A DNA stretch of 64,000 nt from an uncultured Chloroflexus sp. (GCF_937129525.1 NZ_CAKZNK010000108.1:59659-123658), one strand, 5' to 3'; positions 30,244-40,265 are shown, counted from the first letter of the stretch. Numbers and translations are program-made. The notes: generated from the sequence alone by a model not told the origin.

Positions 30244-31002
30244 TTACAACTGCCACTGACGCAGTTCTTCCAGCCAGCGATGGCTGGTCAAATCCATCTG
30301 CACCGGTGTCAGGCTGGCGTACCCTTCACCAATCGCAGCGATGTCAGTCCCCTCTTCGTAATGATCTTCCGGCTCAGCGCCATCGATCCAGTAATACGGT
30401 CGTCCACGTGGATCGTAGCGCACAACCAGTTCATCGCGATAGATGCGTCGCCCGAGCCGTCCCACTTTGATCCCACGCAACTCATCTGGAGCGATGACCG
30501 GAATGTTTAGATTGAGCAGCACCTCAGAAGGCAGCCCGCGTTCGCGGATAACAGATACCAACCGCTGCACGGCCACTTGCGCCGCGCGAAAATCCCAATG
30601 CCCATCTTTAGGCCGCACCTGCGATACTGCCAACCCCGGAATACCAAAGACCAGCCCTTCCATTGCCGCGGCGACGGTGCCTGAGTAGAGCAGATCGGTG
30701 CCGAGATTCGCGCCCAGATTGATCCCTGATACCACCAGATCGGGTTTGCGGTCGAGCAATCCCATCACAGCAAGGGCAACGCAATCGGCAGGTGTGCCGT
30801 CGCAGATCAACGCTGGCGAACCATCGCTCAATGTCCCTTCCCAGGCGCGCAGTGGGTCAAACAGCTTGCGATAATGGCCGGCAGCGCTCCAATTGCGGTC
30901 AGGGGCAACAACCGCGACTTCGCCAATCTCACTCAGCGCGGCGCGCAATGCAGCCAGACCAGGACTCTGGAACCCGTCATCGTTCGTAATCAGAATATAC
31001 AT
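30244..31002 (-). CDS. surE: 5'/3'-nucleotidase SurE
   Basis: MYILITNDDGFQSPGLAALRAAL, VVAPDRNWSAAGHYRKL, DLVVSGINLGANLGTDLLYSGTVAAAMEG. Confidence 0.95.
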   Translation of the reverse strand: MYILITNDDGFQSPGLAALRAALSEIGEVAVVAPDRNWSAAGHYRKLFDPLRAWEGTLSDGSPALICDGTPADCVALAVMGLLDRKPDLVVSGINLGANLGTDLLYSGTVAAAMEGLVFGIPGLAVSQVRPKDGHWDFRAAQVAVQRLVSVIRERGLPSEVLLNLNIPVIAPDELRGIKVGRLGRRIYRDELVVRYDPRGRPYYWIDGAEPEDHYEEGTDIAAIGEGYASLTPVQMDLTSHRWLEELRQWQL

Positions 31003-31189
31003 AGCGCATGACCTGCTCTACTGCAAACCCACTCTTGTTGACTTGAGACTCAGACATTACCAGATCACATCCATCCACGCAAGCGGCTGCGTTCACCGAG
31101 CCATACCCGCGCGCTGCCGAGAATGCCATCCTCTGATAGGACGAGCCTGCGCGCAACCGGCTGCGCCTGACAACCACACCCTCGTGACA

Positions 31190-32455
31190 CTATTCCTTTG
31201 GCAACTCGATATCGGTCAACCGCACCGTTTTGCGCCCCTGGAACTTGATCGTCTTCTGGCCTTCGCTCGACATCTGACCTTGCTGTTCAAGATTGGCAAT
31301 CTCCTGTTGCATCGTCGCGGCCAGATCGACTTCACCCTGGTTTAGCAGGCGAGTCACTGCGCTCTTGAGTTTTTGCGTCGCGCCCTGCACATCACCGGCT
31401 GCGAGGTCTTGCAATGCACGGGTCTGCAACTTAAACGCGCTCACCTTCTCGACAATATTCATGACGTTTGGATTCACCTGCTGGATCTGCGTTGGATCGG
31501 CAGTGAAGGTCAGCATAATATCGAGCTTTGCCTTTTCGCCTGTCAGTCGTAACGCCGGCGCATCGTAGCTCAACTCTGCCTGTCCAACCCGATAAGTCCC
31601 CAGGGGTCGCGGATCGACGAGCAGTTCGATCAACAGCACCCGCGGCTGGGCACTCTCCAGTTCGCCAAGATTGACACTTACGGCGCGATCGCTGATCGGC
31701 TGGTAACCGAGATTGTCGATCAACGGCGTTACCTGCCAGACAGCGCGCGGTGTCACCCCTTGCACCAGACGAAGTGTCAAAACACTGTTTTGAATCACCG
31801 TCTGTTGAGCGCGCTGCACTGTATGCTGGAAGTAATTGACAATTTCGCCAGCCTGGGCAATATAATCGGCTACTCCCTTCGAGCGATTCGCCATCTCGAT
31901 CAGCAAATCTTCGTTCCAGTCTTTGCCGATACCCAGAGCGGTAATCGGCACACCGAGACGACCAGCATCTTCGGCGCGCAGCAAACACTCTTTTTCGTGC
32001 TCGGTCTGACCGTCGGTGAGCAAGATCAGCCGTCGAACGCCGGGAGGCATCTTCTGCAACTCAAGCAATCCCTTTTCGACTGCCGGCGCAATGCGAGTGC
32101 CGCCGGCATCACGAATACGATGCACCAGATCCAGAATTGCCGGGCGATTGCGCACCGGCTGCGCTGGCGCCAGCACCTCGGCGCGATGATCGAAAATGAC
32201 AATCGCAATCGAATCTTGCTGATCGAGCTGTTCAATCGCTTTTGTCACTGCCTGGCGCAGCCGCTCAATCTTCTCACCCTTCATCGAACCGCTGCGATCG
32301 AGCACGAAGCAAACATTGACCGGCATCCGGACCTGGGTCATCTGCGACGCCGGCTGCGCTTCCAGCAAAATGTAGGCCACCTGCGGCGTATTCGTTACCG
32401 CCAAAAAGGGACGCGCCAGCGCGGCGCGCAGAGTCACTTCTCCTGCCATAGTCAA
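31190..32455 (-). CDS. VWA-domain protein (paralogue of 62536-63783)
   Basis: VCFVLDRSGSMKGEKIERLRQAVTKAIEQL (MIDAS DxSxS), IVIFDHRAEVLAP. Confidence 0.9.
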   Translation of the reverse strand: MTMAGEVTLRAALARPFLAVTNTPQVAYILLEAQPASQMTQVRMPVNVCFVLDRSGSMKGEKIERLRQAVTKAIEQLDQQDSIAIVIFDHRAEVLAPAQPVRNRPAILDLVHRIRDAGGTRIAPAVEKGLLELQKMPPGVRRLILLTDGQTEHEKECLLRAEDAGRLGVPITALGIGKDWNEDLLIEMANRSKGVADYIAQAGEIVNYFQHTVQRAQQTVIQNSVLTLRLVQGVTPRAVWQVTPLIDNLGYQPISDRAVSVNLGELESAQPRVLLIELLVDPRPLGTYRVGQAELSYDAPALRLTGEKAKLDIMLTFTADPTQIQQVNPNVMNIVEKVSAFKLQTRALQDLAAGDVQGATQKLKSAVTRLLNQGEVDLAATMQQEIANLEQQGQMSSEGQKTIKFQGRKTVRLTDIELPKE

Positions 32456-32617
32456 CTCCTCGTCTCGAAATTCCCGCTTCCTGGCGAGCTGACTTCACTT
32501 CTATGCGACGATATGATGGCAGCGGTAGTTGCACGTAGTTGTATTGTACCGCGCAATCCAGGGAATTGCGAACCTGAGGAGACCTGTCGGCCTGCGCTGA
32601 CAGGTGAGGAGTCACCA

Positions 32618-33001
32618 TCACCGCGCGTAGCGCGATAAGCGCACATTGAGCAGATCGCTAAGCAACAGCCGGTCGATTAATGGATCGCGTTGCATGAGGA
32701 GATCGATCTCGGCGCTGCAATGGGGGCAGGCAGCGATATGGCGAGCAATCAGCACCTGCTGCGCCGGAGAGAGCAATCCCTGACAGTAATCAACGAGCTG
32801 ATCGGTAGAAGGGCACAGCGCTCGGTAGAGGCGATGACGCAGCGCCTGTTGCAGGCTCCGCAACGCGGCGACGCGCTGGAGACAACGGGGGCATTGACGC
32901 AGATGATGCAGCGCCGCTTCATCAACGTCGCCATCGGCTGCTGCAATTAGTTCCAGACTGGTGAGATGAGTGGCGCCGTCGTCAAGCGGTTCTTCATCCA
33001 T
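32618..33001 (-). CDS. Small protein with two HxxxCxxC motifs (zf-HC2/anti-sigma-like)
   Basis: HHLRQCPRCLQRV and RHIAACPHCSAEI. Confidence 0.65.
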   Translation of the reverse strand: MDEEPLDDGATHLTSLELIAAADGDVDEAALHHLRQCPRCLQRVAALRSLQQALRHRLYRALCPSTDQLVDYCQGLLSPAQQVLIARHIAACPHCSAEIDLLMQRDPLIDRLLLSDLLNVRLSRYAR

Positions 33002-33049
33002 AGCGGCGCATCTCCGTTTACTCTTGCGATCTCTATCCTGCTAAACAAA

Positions 33050-33084
33050 CGCAGACAGGGACGTTTTTCACGTCCCTGTCTGCG
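33050..33084 (-). terminator. Intrinsic terminator/attenuator downstream of the sigma-factor-like gene
   Basis: Perfect 15-bp stem CGCAGACAGGGACGT/ACGTCCCTGTCTGCG with 5-nt loop; minus-strand 3' flank TTTGTTTAG. Confidence 0.8.
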
Positions 33085-33101
33085 CGATTTGGCAATCGGT
33101 T

Positions 33102-33860
33102 CTACGCCTGCCCGGCTAGCGCGCGCAGGTAGCCATTGCGACTCAGGCGGCTGAGAACATTACGCTTAACGTTGTACACGTCATAGATGGTTGCAAACAG
33201 CGCAGGGTAACGCTCGAAAATAGCGCGTGGCGTCATGCCCAACACGAACGAACCGTATACCACTACCCGTTCGCTCTCACTGTGGAGCTGACTATCGATA
33301 AAGTTCCAGAACTCCTGGCGATCGATACGCTGCATCGCCTCTTCATCAGGGGCAGCCGGGGGAGTGCGCTGCGGATTGATCCGCTCTTCTGGCATCATCT
33401 CTGCCCACGATTGCGCCCGCACCGTGTCAATCACCACACTCGACGCGCAGAGCTGCAAATACTGCAAGAGTGAGGCGAGGCTGGGAAACGAGGCAAAGCG
33501 TTCGGGCGTGACAGCGCGCCAGAATCTGGCAAATGCCCCGACCACAAAATATTCGCTACTCTCGCCGCTGCTGACAAATGCTCCACTGCGCCGGATCCAA
33601 CTGTCTACCAAAGGGCTATAATGCTGGAACAGGTAATGCCATGCCACTTCGTCTCGCTCAACCAGCGCGCGACGAAAGAGTTCATAGCTGTAACGCGAAT
33701 CGTGCGCTTGTCCTCGGTAGAACCGTTCACTCTCAATTGCGCACCGGTGAGCAAGTTCGTCAACTGTCAGCGCTGCGATGCCGGTTGCTGCTTCATCGCT
33801 TACGACTGACGTATGCACCTGGGTCGGATAGTTCGAAGTAGTCGTGGTAGGCGCAATCAT
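33102..33860 (-). CDS. Divergent sigma-70-family (ECF-like) factor
   Basis: SYELFRRALVERDEVAWHYLFQHYSPLVDSWIRR resembles region 2; the C-terminal IYDVYNVKRNVLSRLSRNGYL is HTH-like. Likely start MIAPTTTTSNYP. Confidence 0.55.
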   Translation of the reverse strand: MIAPTTTTSNYPTQVHTSVVSDEAATGIAALTVDELAHRCAIESERFYRGQAHDSRYSYELFRRALVERDEVAWHYLFQHYSPLVDSWIRRSGAFVSSGESSEYFVVGAFARFWRAVTPERFASFPSLASLLQYLQLCASSVVIDTVRAQSWAEMMPEERINPQRTPPAAPDEEAMQRIDRQEFWNFIDSQLHSESERVVVYGSFVLGMTPRAIFERYPALFATIYDVYNVKRNVLSRLSRNGYLRALAGQA

Positions 33861-34084
33861 GTCTTCCTCACTGTGTACTTGCTGCGAGACAATCCGCTTT
33901 GCGTTCTGGCGTGTTCGCAGCGCTGCGGCTCGCGCTTGTGCGCTTCTTCTGAGCCGCATTGTAGGAAGCTGCGCGCCTGCCGGGAAGATGCGTAGATGAG
34001 CAGGAGATGACAAATCCGGTCAAAATATCGTTTATTGGCAATACCTTCGTCGCCGTTACCAAACATCGGCACTGACTGACCACT

Positions 34085-35176
34085 ATGACCAATGTCACGA
34101 TAAACCCTATCACCAGCGCTATCCTGCCGCGTGTCGGCCACGTGATCGATCCGGAACTATTTGTCCGCCAGCAAGCCCACCCGCGTTATCAGCCGGAATG
34201 GGCCCTGCTGGCCGAAAACGCCGCTGGCGATTGCGGAATCAGCTTACTGACCCATTCCCGCTGGCAACGCCAGCAGACGGAGTCTGAAGTTGCCGAGGTC
34301 GTGTTATATGGGAGTAACGATCCCGAACTCCAGGCGATGCTGCTCGCTGCTGCTGCTGACGCCGCCATTGCCGGCGGCATGGCCTGGCTACGCTGCGCGC
34401 TGCCGCTGCGGCTGGCTAACCGGTGGGGCATGGTTCCGGCAACGCTCTGGAGCCGATTGGAATGGAGTGGCGGTAATGGCACACTGACACCGGCAACGAC
34501 CGCCGACATTGCCGATCTGGTAGCGCTCGACCGGCGCGCCCCGGCGCCGCGTTGCGTGACCCCGCTGCGCTACGAACCTGACTGGCGCTGGCTGCTGGCG
34601 CATCGGCCACCACTGGTGACGCGCAACCGTTCAGGTCAGGTTATTGGTTATGTCGAGTTATCCAACCAACGCCTGATCAATGGCCGCGCCGTGGATGCCG
34701 CAGCGGCGCGGTCGTTGCTCGCGCAGTTGCCGCCAGACACGCGCGAAATCGAGTTAACGCCAGACCATCCTTTGGCGCAGGCTGCGCTGGAAATGGGCGC
34801 GACACTGACGCTCCGCCGCCCGCTAGATGATGAGATCATGCCATTGTGGAGCGTTATTGACCCGCTAACGGCCTTGCGCGCGCACCAATCGACATTTTCC
34901 CGCCGTCTGGCGGGATCGGGATATGCAGGCTGGCAAGGAAGCATCGGCTTGCGGGGTGAGTGGGGCGCAGCGCGGCTCGAGTTTCACGCAAATGCAGTGT
35001 CCATTGATGCCGGGGTTAGCCCGACCGACATCGCGCTAGACCGTCTCAGCATCGGCGGCTTGACGGCGCTGCTCCTGGGTCGGCGTAGCGTGAGCGACTT
35101 GCGCGTGACCGGTGATCTGCGCTGCCCCGATCACGGTCTCGAACTGCTAGAGAGTCTCTTTCCGGTGGTGATATAG
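34085..35176 (+). CDS. GNAT acetyltransferase-like protein (Eis-like, C-terminal SCP2-like)
   Basis: C-terminus LSIGGLTALLLGRRSVSDLRVTGDLRCPDHGLELLESLFPVV resembles Eis/SCP2-like tails. Confidence 0.6.
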   Translation: MTNVTINPITSAILPRVGHVIDPELFVRQQAHPRYQPEWALLAENAAGDCGISLLTHSRWQRQQTESEVAEVVLYGSNDPELQAMLLAAAADAAIAGGMAWLRCALPLRLANRWGMVPATLWSRLEWSGGNGTLTPATTADIADLVALDRRAPAPRCVTPLRYEPDWRWLLAHRPPLVTRNRSGQVIGYVELSNQRLINGRAVDAAAARSLLAQLPPDTREIELTPDHPLAQAALEMGATLTLRRPLDDEIMPLWSVIDPLTALRAHQSTFSRRLAGSGYAGWQGSIGLRGEWGAARLEFHANAVSIDAGVSPTDIALDRLSIGGLTALLLGRRSVSDLRVTGDLRCPDHGLELLESLFPVVI

Positions 35177-35272
35177 CGGACACACCCGAATGAGCGACGC
35201 AGATCGAACTCACCCGCGCTACCGGCAATCGCCACGCAATGTCTCGATTCAGTTTGCCCTACCCTTGCTATA

Positions 35273-36328
35273 CTACACCGCGCGCAAACGAGCTGCCGCC
35301 TGTTCTGGCGTCAGGTCGCGCTGCGGCTGCCCCAACATCTCATACCCAACCATAAACTTACGCACTGTGGCCGAGCGCAGCAATGGCGGGTAGAAATGGG
35401 CATGGAGATGCCAGCCGTCGTGTGGCAGGCCGTCGGTTGGGCGCTGATGGAAACCCATACTGTAGGGGAAAACAACGTTGAAGAGGCGGTCGTAACGCGC
35501 GGTCAACTCGCGCAAGATGGCAGCCAATCCGTCGCGTCCGGCATCGGTGAGATCGCTCATCGCGCCGGCATGGGCGCGTGGCAGCACCAGCGTCTCAAAC
35601 GGCCACACAGCCCAAAACGGCACCAGCGCGACCCACGTTTCGTTCGCCGCCACAATCCGCTCACCCTCGACCAGCTCGAGCGCCAGATAATCGCAGAGTA
35701 AACAGCGATTGTGTTCGCGCCAGTAATCCGTTTGGGTTGACAGCTCTTTGCGCATCTCATTGGGTAACTGCTCGTTGGCCCAGATCTGGCCGTGAGGATG
35801 CGGATTGGAAGCGCCCATCATCGCGCCGCGGTTCTCGAAGATCAAAACCGATTGTACCCAATCGATGGCGCCTAATTCCTGATACTGCTCGACCCACACT
35901 TCAACAACGCGCCGAACTTCGGCCTGCGTCATCTGGGCCAGAGTCAGATCGTGGCGGGGTGAAAAGCAGACAACCCGACAGAGACCGCGTTCCGTTTCGG
36001 CGTGCAGCAAGGTTGGCCCGGTCGCGCCGTCAACACCGGTCAATGCCCGGATACTCACCCGTTCTGAAGGCGTGTCAGGGAGAAGGGCAGCAAAATCATT
36101 TTCAAACACAAACGTTTCAGTATAGACCGGATTCTGGACGCCATTTGCCCGCGTGTTGCCCGGACACAGATAACAAGCCGGATCGTAGGCCGGCAGCTCA
36201 GCCGGGGGTAATGTTTCAACTTGCCCCAACCATGGGCGCTGTGTGCGATGAGGCGAAACCAGCACCCATTCGCCGGTAAGCGGGTTGAGCCGGCGATGTG
36301 GCGAGCTAAAGAGATTGAGGTGACTCAT
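35273..36328 (-). CDS. galT: Galactose-1-phosphate uridylyltransferase (copy 2, classical type)
   Basis: [61 protein letters not shown] (active-site HPH), [14 protein letters not shown]. Confidence 0.96.
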   Translation of the reverse strand: MSHLNLFSSPHRRLNPLTGEWVLVSPHRTQRPWLGQVETLPPAELPAYDPACYLCPGNTRANGVQNPVYTETFVFENDFAALLPDTPSERVSIRALTGVDGATGPTLLHAETERGLCRVVCFSPRHDLTLAQMTQAEVRRVVEVWVEQYQELGAIDWVQSVLIFENRGAMMGASNPHPHGQIWANEQLPNEMRKELSTQTDYWREHNRCLLCDYLALELVEGERIVAANETWVALVPFWAVWPFETLVLPRAHAGAMSDLTDAGRDGLAAILRELTARYDRLFNVVFPYSMGFHQRPTDGLPHDGWHLHAHFYPPLLRSATVRKFMVGYEMLGQPQRDLTPEQAAARLRAV

Positions 36329-36342
36329 GCGCAGCTCCGTTA

Positions 36343-37182
36343 TCAGCGCCCGGCCAGGCCAGAGGTCGCAATCCCTTCAATAAAGTAGCGCTGGGCAAAG
36401 AGGAAGACGATCAGGGTTGGCAGCACCGCCAGCGTTGATCCGGCCATAATCAGATCGACGCGAGCGGCATAGAGCGCCTGCAAATCGACTAACCCCTGCG
36501 TAACGACCTTGTTTGAAGGACTGCTAATGATGATCAGCGGCCAGAGGAAACTATTCCATGCATAGAGGAAGGCAAACGTAGCCAGCGTAGCGATTGCCGG
36601 ACGGGCCAGCGGCAGAAAGATGCGAAAGAGGATTCCCCAGTGCGACGCTCCATCAATCAGAGCTGCATCTTCCAAATCCTTTGGCACGCTCATAAAGAAC
36701 TGACGCAGGAGAAACGTGCCATAGGCGGTAAACAACCAGGGAACGATCAACGCCTCCAGGCGATCCACCCAACCGAAGACCAGCATGAGACGGTACATTG
36801 GCACGATCAGCACGGCAAACGGCACCATCAGTGTGGCGAGATACGCCCCAAACAGAAACTCGCGACCAGGGAAGTCGAGCCGGGCAAAGGCATAGCCGGC
36901 CAGCACCGACGTGATCACCCACCCAAGCACCACTAATACCGTAACAATGACCGTATTGATCAACTGTGTGCCGAGCGGCACGATACTGAGCACTTCCAGA
37001 TAATTCGACCAGCGCACTTCGCTCGGCCACAATGTCGGCGGCACCTGCACTACTTCGGTTGATGGCTTAAGCGAAGAGAGCGCCATATAGATGAATGGAA
37101 AGATCATCACAAAACCAGTTAGACTGAGTATCAGATATGCCAGCCCACGTTCCCAAGGTCGGCGTAAGATCAAACTTGCCAT
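36343..37182 (-). CDS. Carbohydrate ABC transporter permease (MalG-like)
   Basis: [22 protein letters not shown] loop [27 protein letters not shown] (read [11 protein letters not shown]). Confidence 0.94.
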   Translation of the reverse strand: MASLILRRPWERGLAYLILSLTGFVMIFPFIYMALSSLKPSTEVVQVPPTLWPSEVRWSNYLEVLSIVPLGTQLINTVIVTVLVVLGWVITSVLAGYAFARLDFPGREFLFGAYLATLMVPFAVLIVPMYRLMLVFGWVDRLEALIVPWLFTAYGTFLLRQFFMSVPKDLEDAALIDGASHWGILFRIFLPLARPAIATLATFAFLYAWNSFLWPLIIISSPSNKVVTQGLVDLQALYAARVDLIMAGSTLAVLPTLIVFLFAQRYFIEGIATSGLAGR

Positions 37183-37195
37183 TGCCCTGCCTCGC

Positions 37196-38137
37196 TTACT
37201 CGTAATGCACCCACCGCCGTGACAAACGGAACTGGATCAGGGTGAGCAGCAGAATGATTACAAACAACAGCCAGGCCAGCGCCGAGGCATAACCCATGCG
37301 GCCACCGATAAATGCTTCGCGCCAGAGTAGCGGCACAATCGTCAGCATCGAGTCAGCGGGGCCAACAGTATTAGAACGAGTCAGGCCGAGCGCGACCGGC
37401 ACATCAAACACCTGCAAGCAATTGATCAGGGTCGTTACCAGCACGAAGAATGTCGTCGGTGACAACATCGGCACGGTAATGTAGAGAAACTGCTGCCAGC
37501 GACTGGCGCCATCAAGACTGGCCGCTTCGTAGAGCTGTGGCGGCACCCCCTGCAAACCGGCCAGAAAGATTACCATATTGTACCCAATCGTCTTCCACGA
37601 GAAGACCAGAATCACACTGGCCAAACCCCATTCAGGTCGGGTCAACCATGGGATTGGTTCAAATCCGAGGAGGCGAATGGCGTAATTAACAAAGCCAAAG
37701 TCAACGTTGAGCAGATAGCGCCAGAGGAGGGTCACGCCAACAACCGACGCTACCACCGGGATAAAAAACACAGCGCGAAAGAAGGTGCGTCCGGCAATCC
37801 GTTCGTTGAGAATGACTGCCAGCAACAACGCCGGCACAGTGGAGACGATCAGCGTTACCATCGAAAAGGCCGCTGTATTCCACATTGCCCGGTAAAACGT
37901 TGGGTCAGACAAGGCGCGCTGATAGTTATTCAAACCGACCAGATTCGGATCGCCGAACAGGCGCGCATCGGTAAAACTCAGGTAAAACGAGATACCAAGC
38001 GGAACCAGGAAAAAGATCAGCACACCCAGAATTGTCGGTAGCAACATGCCGAACGCATCGATCCATTGCCGCGCGCGCCGCCCGCTCAGGCGACGCGGCG
38101 GCGTGACAGGCAGAGCAGCCGGCGCCTGTTTGGCCAT
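37196..38137 (-). CDS. Carbohydrate ABC transporter permease (MalF-like)
   Basis: EAA loop QLYEAASLDGASRWQQFLYITVPMLSPTTFFVL; multiple TM segments. Confidence 0.94.
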   Translation of the reverse strand: MAKQAPAALPVTPPRRLSGRRARQWIDAFGMLLPTILGVLIFFLVPLGISFYLSFTDARLFGDPNLVGLNNYQRALSDPTFYRAMWNTAAFSMVTLIVSTVPALLLAVILNERIAGRTFFRAVFFIPVVASVVGVTLLWRYLLNVDFGFVNYAIRLLGFEPIPWLTRPEWGLASVILVFSWKTIGYNMVIFLAGLQGVPPQLYEAASLDGASRWQQFLYITVPMLSPTTFFVLVTTLINCLQVFDVPVALGLTRSNTVGPADSMLTIVPLLWREAFIGGRMGYASALAWLLFVIILLLTLIQFRLSRRWVHYE

Positions 38138-38186
38138 GGTATCCCTCCTGGAAAGCGTTTTTGATCCACGACTATGAAGAAACTAA

Positions 38187-38238
38187 GGGCTGACGAGGCG
38201 CAACCAGCCTCATCACCCGCGAAAGCGAACGTCAGCCC
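38187..38238 (-). ncRNA. Intercistronic stem-loop 1 (GGGCTGACG ... CGTCAGCCC with inner GAGGC/GCCTC hairpin)
   Basis: 9-bp outer and 5-bp inner inverted repeats between the solute-binding protein and permease genes. Confidence 0.55.
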
Positions 38239-38306
38239 GGCAACGTTCCAAACTGGCGGGTCTGGAGAGGGTGGCTTGTTATCACCCCTCCATGATGACA
38301 ACAACA

Positions 38307-38340
38307 GGGGCGGGAATGACGCACGCCCGTCACCCGCCCC
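38307..38340 (-). ncRNA. Intercistronic stem-loop 2 (GGGGCGGG ... CCCGCCCC)
   Basis: 8-bp perfect GC-only stem immediately after the binding-protein stop (gene ends 38354). Confidence 0.55.
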
Positions 38341-38353
38341 ATCGCAGCACGGC

Positions 38354-39670
38354 CTACTTAAACGTACTGGCCGTCTGCTCACAGGCTTGCTGCCCAAACT
38401 GCTCCGGCGTGATCTGACCGGCAATCATCTGATCCCAGAGGCTCTGCACGGCGCCGCTGAAATCGGCCCAGTTGCCATCCCACACCGGCGCTTCCAACGC
38501 CGCGTAAGAGATACCATCAAGGAAGGCCTGATTGTTGGCCGGTGGCGTCGAAGCGAGGAAGGCATTTACCGCCTCCTGGTCGCTGCGGGGCGGAATATTG
38601 GTACCCAGAGCCGCTACCTTCGCCGTAGCTTCAGCGCTGGTCAACACCTTCAACACCTCCCAGGCAGCCTGAGCATTCGCCGTCCTGGCGCTGACCAGAT
38701 ATGGCCCCCAGAAGAGCCACGTGCTCTTCACCTTACCTTCCGGCATCACCGCCACATCCCAATTGAATTGGGCATTGGTGCGAACGCCAGGGGTAAACCA
38801 GCGCCCGTTGAAGTACATTGCCACCTTACCGGCATTGAACAACGCCTCACCATCAGCATCGCCAGCCGGCAACAACTTCTCATCGTAGAGCATGCGCACC
38901 ATCGACGCGCCGGCAATCGCTTCAGGAGTATTCAGAGCGCAACCACGGCGGTCAGGGGTGAAGGGGCTACCACCGGCAGCATTGATGAAATAGCCCCAGG
39001 CCGGCCCCCACCAGTTACCAAAGCCCAGACCGTACTGCTGATTCGCCGGATCGGTGAGCTTGCGCGCGGCATCCAGCATCGTCTCCCAATTCCAGTTGCC
39101 TTCGGCTGCCAGTTCCTTCGGCGTCTTCAGCCCGGCTGCTTTAAACAGGTCTTCGTTATAGTAGACCACCATGGTCGAGATGTCACGCGGCAAGCCATAA
39201 ATCTTGCCATCGCGGGTCAACTGCTCGATCACGTTCGGGTAGAAGTTGCTCAACTGGAAACTACTATCGGCGTCAATGAGTGGCTTAAGATCGAGAATCT
39301 GACCGGTGTTCACAAAATCTGCCAGCTCAACGCCTCCAATCCAGAAGATGTCAGGAGCATTGCCGGCAGCCAGCTCGGTCTTCAGCTTCTCGAAGTAGCC
39401 TTGATTCGGCGCCGGATCGTAAACTGCCGTAATCCCTTTATCTTTCAGCTTTTCGTTGACCAGCGCATTCAACTCTTCGTAGACACGCTGCTCGGCAGCG
39501 TCGCCGGGACGAGTGCGCCACCGTATCGTCACTGCCTGGCCGCCAGTCGTCACATTGCTACCGCTGCTCCCAGTGCCGCCGGTTGCAGGCTGCTGGTTAC
39601 CACAAGCAGCAAGCAGCGTGACAAACAATGCGATCAGCGCTATCCATGAGAGGGTATGTTTCCGCAGCAT
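38354..39670 (-). CDS. Extracellular sugar-binding lipoprotein of ABC transporter
   Basis: MLRKHTLSWIALIALFVTLLAACGNQQ (lipobox); DIFWIGGVELADFVNTGQILDLKPLID. Confidence 0.94.
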   Translation of the reverse strand: MLRKHTLSWIALIALFVTLLAACGNQQPATGGTGSSGSNVTTGGQAVTIRWRTRPGDAAEQRVYEELNALVNEKLKDKGITAVYDPAPNQGYFEKLKTELAAGNAPDIFWIGGVELADFVNTGQILDLKPLIDADSSFQLSNFYPNVIEQLTRDGKIYGLPRDISTMVVYYNEDLFKAAGLKTPKELAAEGNWNWETMLDAARKLTDPANQQYGLGFGNWWGPAWGYFINAAGGSPFTPDRRGCALNTPEAIAGASMVRMLYDEKLLPAGDADGEALFNAGKVAMYFNGRWFTPGVRTNAQFNWDVAVMPEGKVKSTWLFWGPYLVSARTANAQAAWEVLKVLTSAEATAKVAALGTNIPPRSDQEAVNAFLASTPPANNQAFLDGISYAALEAPVWDGNWADFSGAVQSLWDQMIAGQITPEQFGQQACEQTASTFK

Positions 39671-40039
39671 CCTTGCTATTCCTTTCTCAACAACCTGTCA
39701 CCACCACACACAGCCCCGGCACGCAGCCGACTTCATGAATGGGGCGTGCCATTACGAAATGCAACACTGCGTGGTACGGGCGCAATGCATGGTGGAAGCA
39801 TTATATGGTTGTTATGCGAACTATGCAAGTTACAGCCAATTGATGGCAGCAGTATACGCAATCATTGTGGAAGCGGAAGGCGTCACCCTACGAAGTCCTG
39901 TACTACATCACAGCTTACACGACCTGCAATCCACGATCTGGTTAAGTCAACTATTGTCATTGTCACCCATTCTTTCAAAACGCGGTACAATGTGTCACAT
40001 CAGAGCATATCGGCGCCTGACGCCGGAAAGGAGCACAGT

Positions 40040-40153
40040 ATGCAACCCGAGTGGAGTGGCGATCCCGAAGTCAAGCCCGTCTTTCTCGCCATTACGCTGA
40101 CCGGAGCGGTCGCATTTCTCCTCATGGTTTGGCTCTTTGCTTTTTACTGGTGA
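40040..40153 (+). CDS. Small single-TM membrane protein (37 aa)
   Basis: MQPEWSGDPEVKPVFLAITLTGAVAFLLMVWLFAFYW, preceded by GGAAAGGAG; sits inside the longer artefactual ORF 39656-40153; hairpin downstream. Confidence 0.65.
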   Translation: MQPEWSGDPEVKPVFLAITLTGAVAFLLMVWLFAFYW

Positions 40154-40169
40154 GCCATCGGCATGCACA

Positions 40170-40203
40170 GCGCCTGATACTAACGGTAAACAGTATCAGG
40201 CGC
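40170..40203 (+). terminator. Intrinsic terminator-like hairpin after the 37-aa ORF
   Basis: Perfect 12-bp stem GCGCCTGATACT/AGTATCAGGCGC, then ATGTTTTAC. Confidence 0.7.
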
Positions 40204-40265
40204 ATGTTTTACTTGACATACCCGATCATTGCTGTTACAATATTTGATAAGTCTAGGAACAAGCT

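Noticed and set aside
31760-32638. 292-aa plus-strand ORF
   Set aside because: Mostly antisense to the VWA gene; no domain recognised.
35578-36279. 233-aa plus-strand ORF, Arg/Pro-rich
   Set aside because: Antisense to classical galT; biased composition.
38174-39649. 491-aa plus-strand ORF
   Set aside because: Antisense to the clear sugar-binding lipoprotein gene (38354-39670); composition is typical of an antisense frame in GC-rich coding DNA.
39656-40039. N-terminal part of the 165-aa ORF
   Set aside because: No SD and low-complexity translation; the supported gene is the 37-aa ORF starting at 40040.
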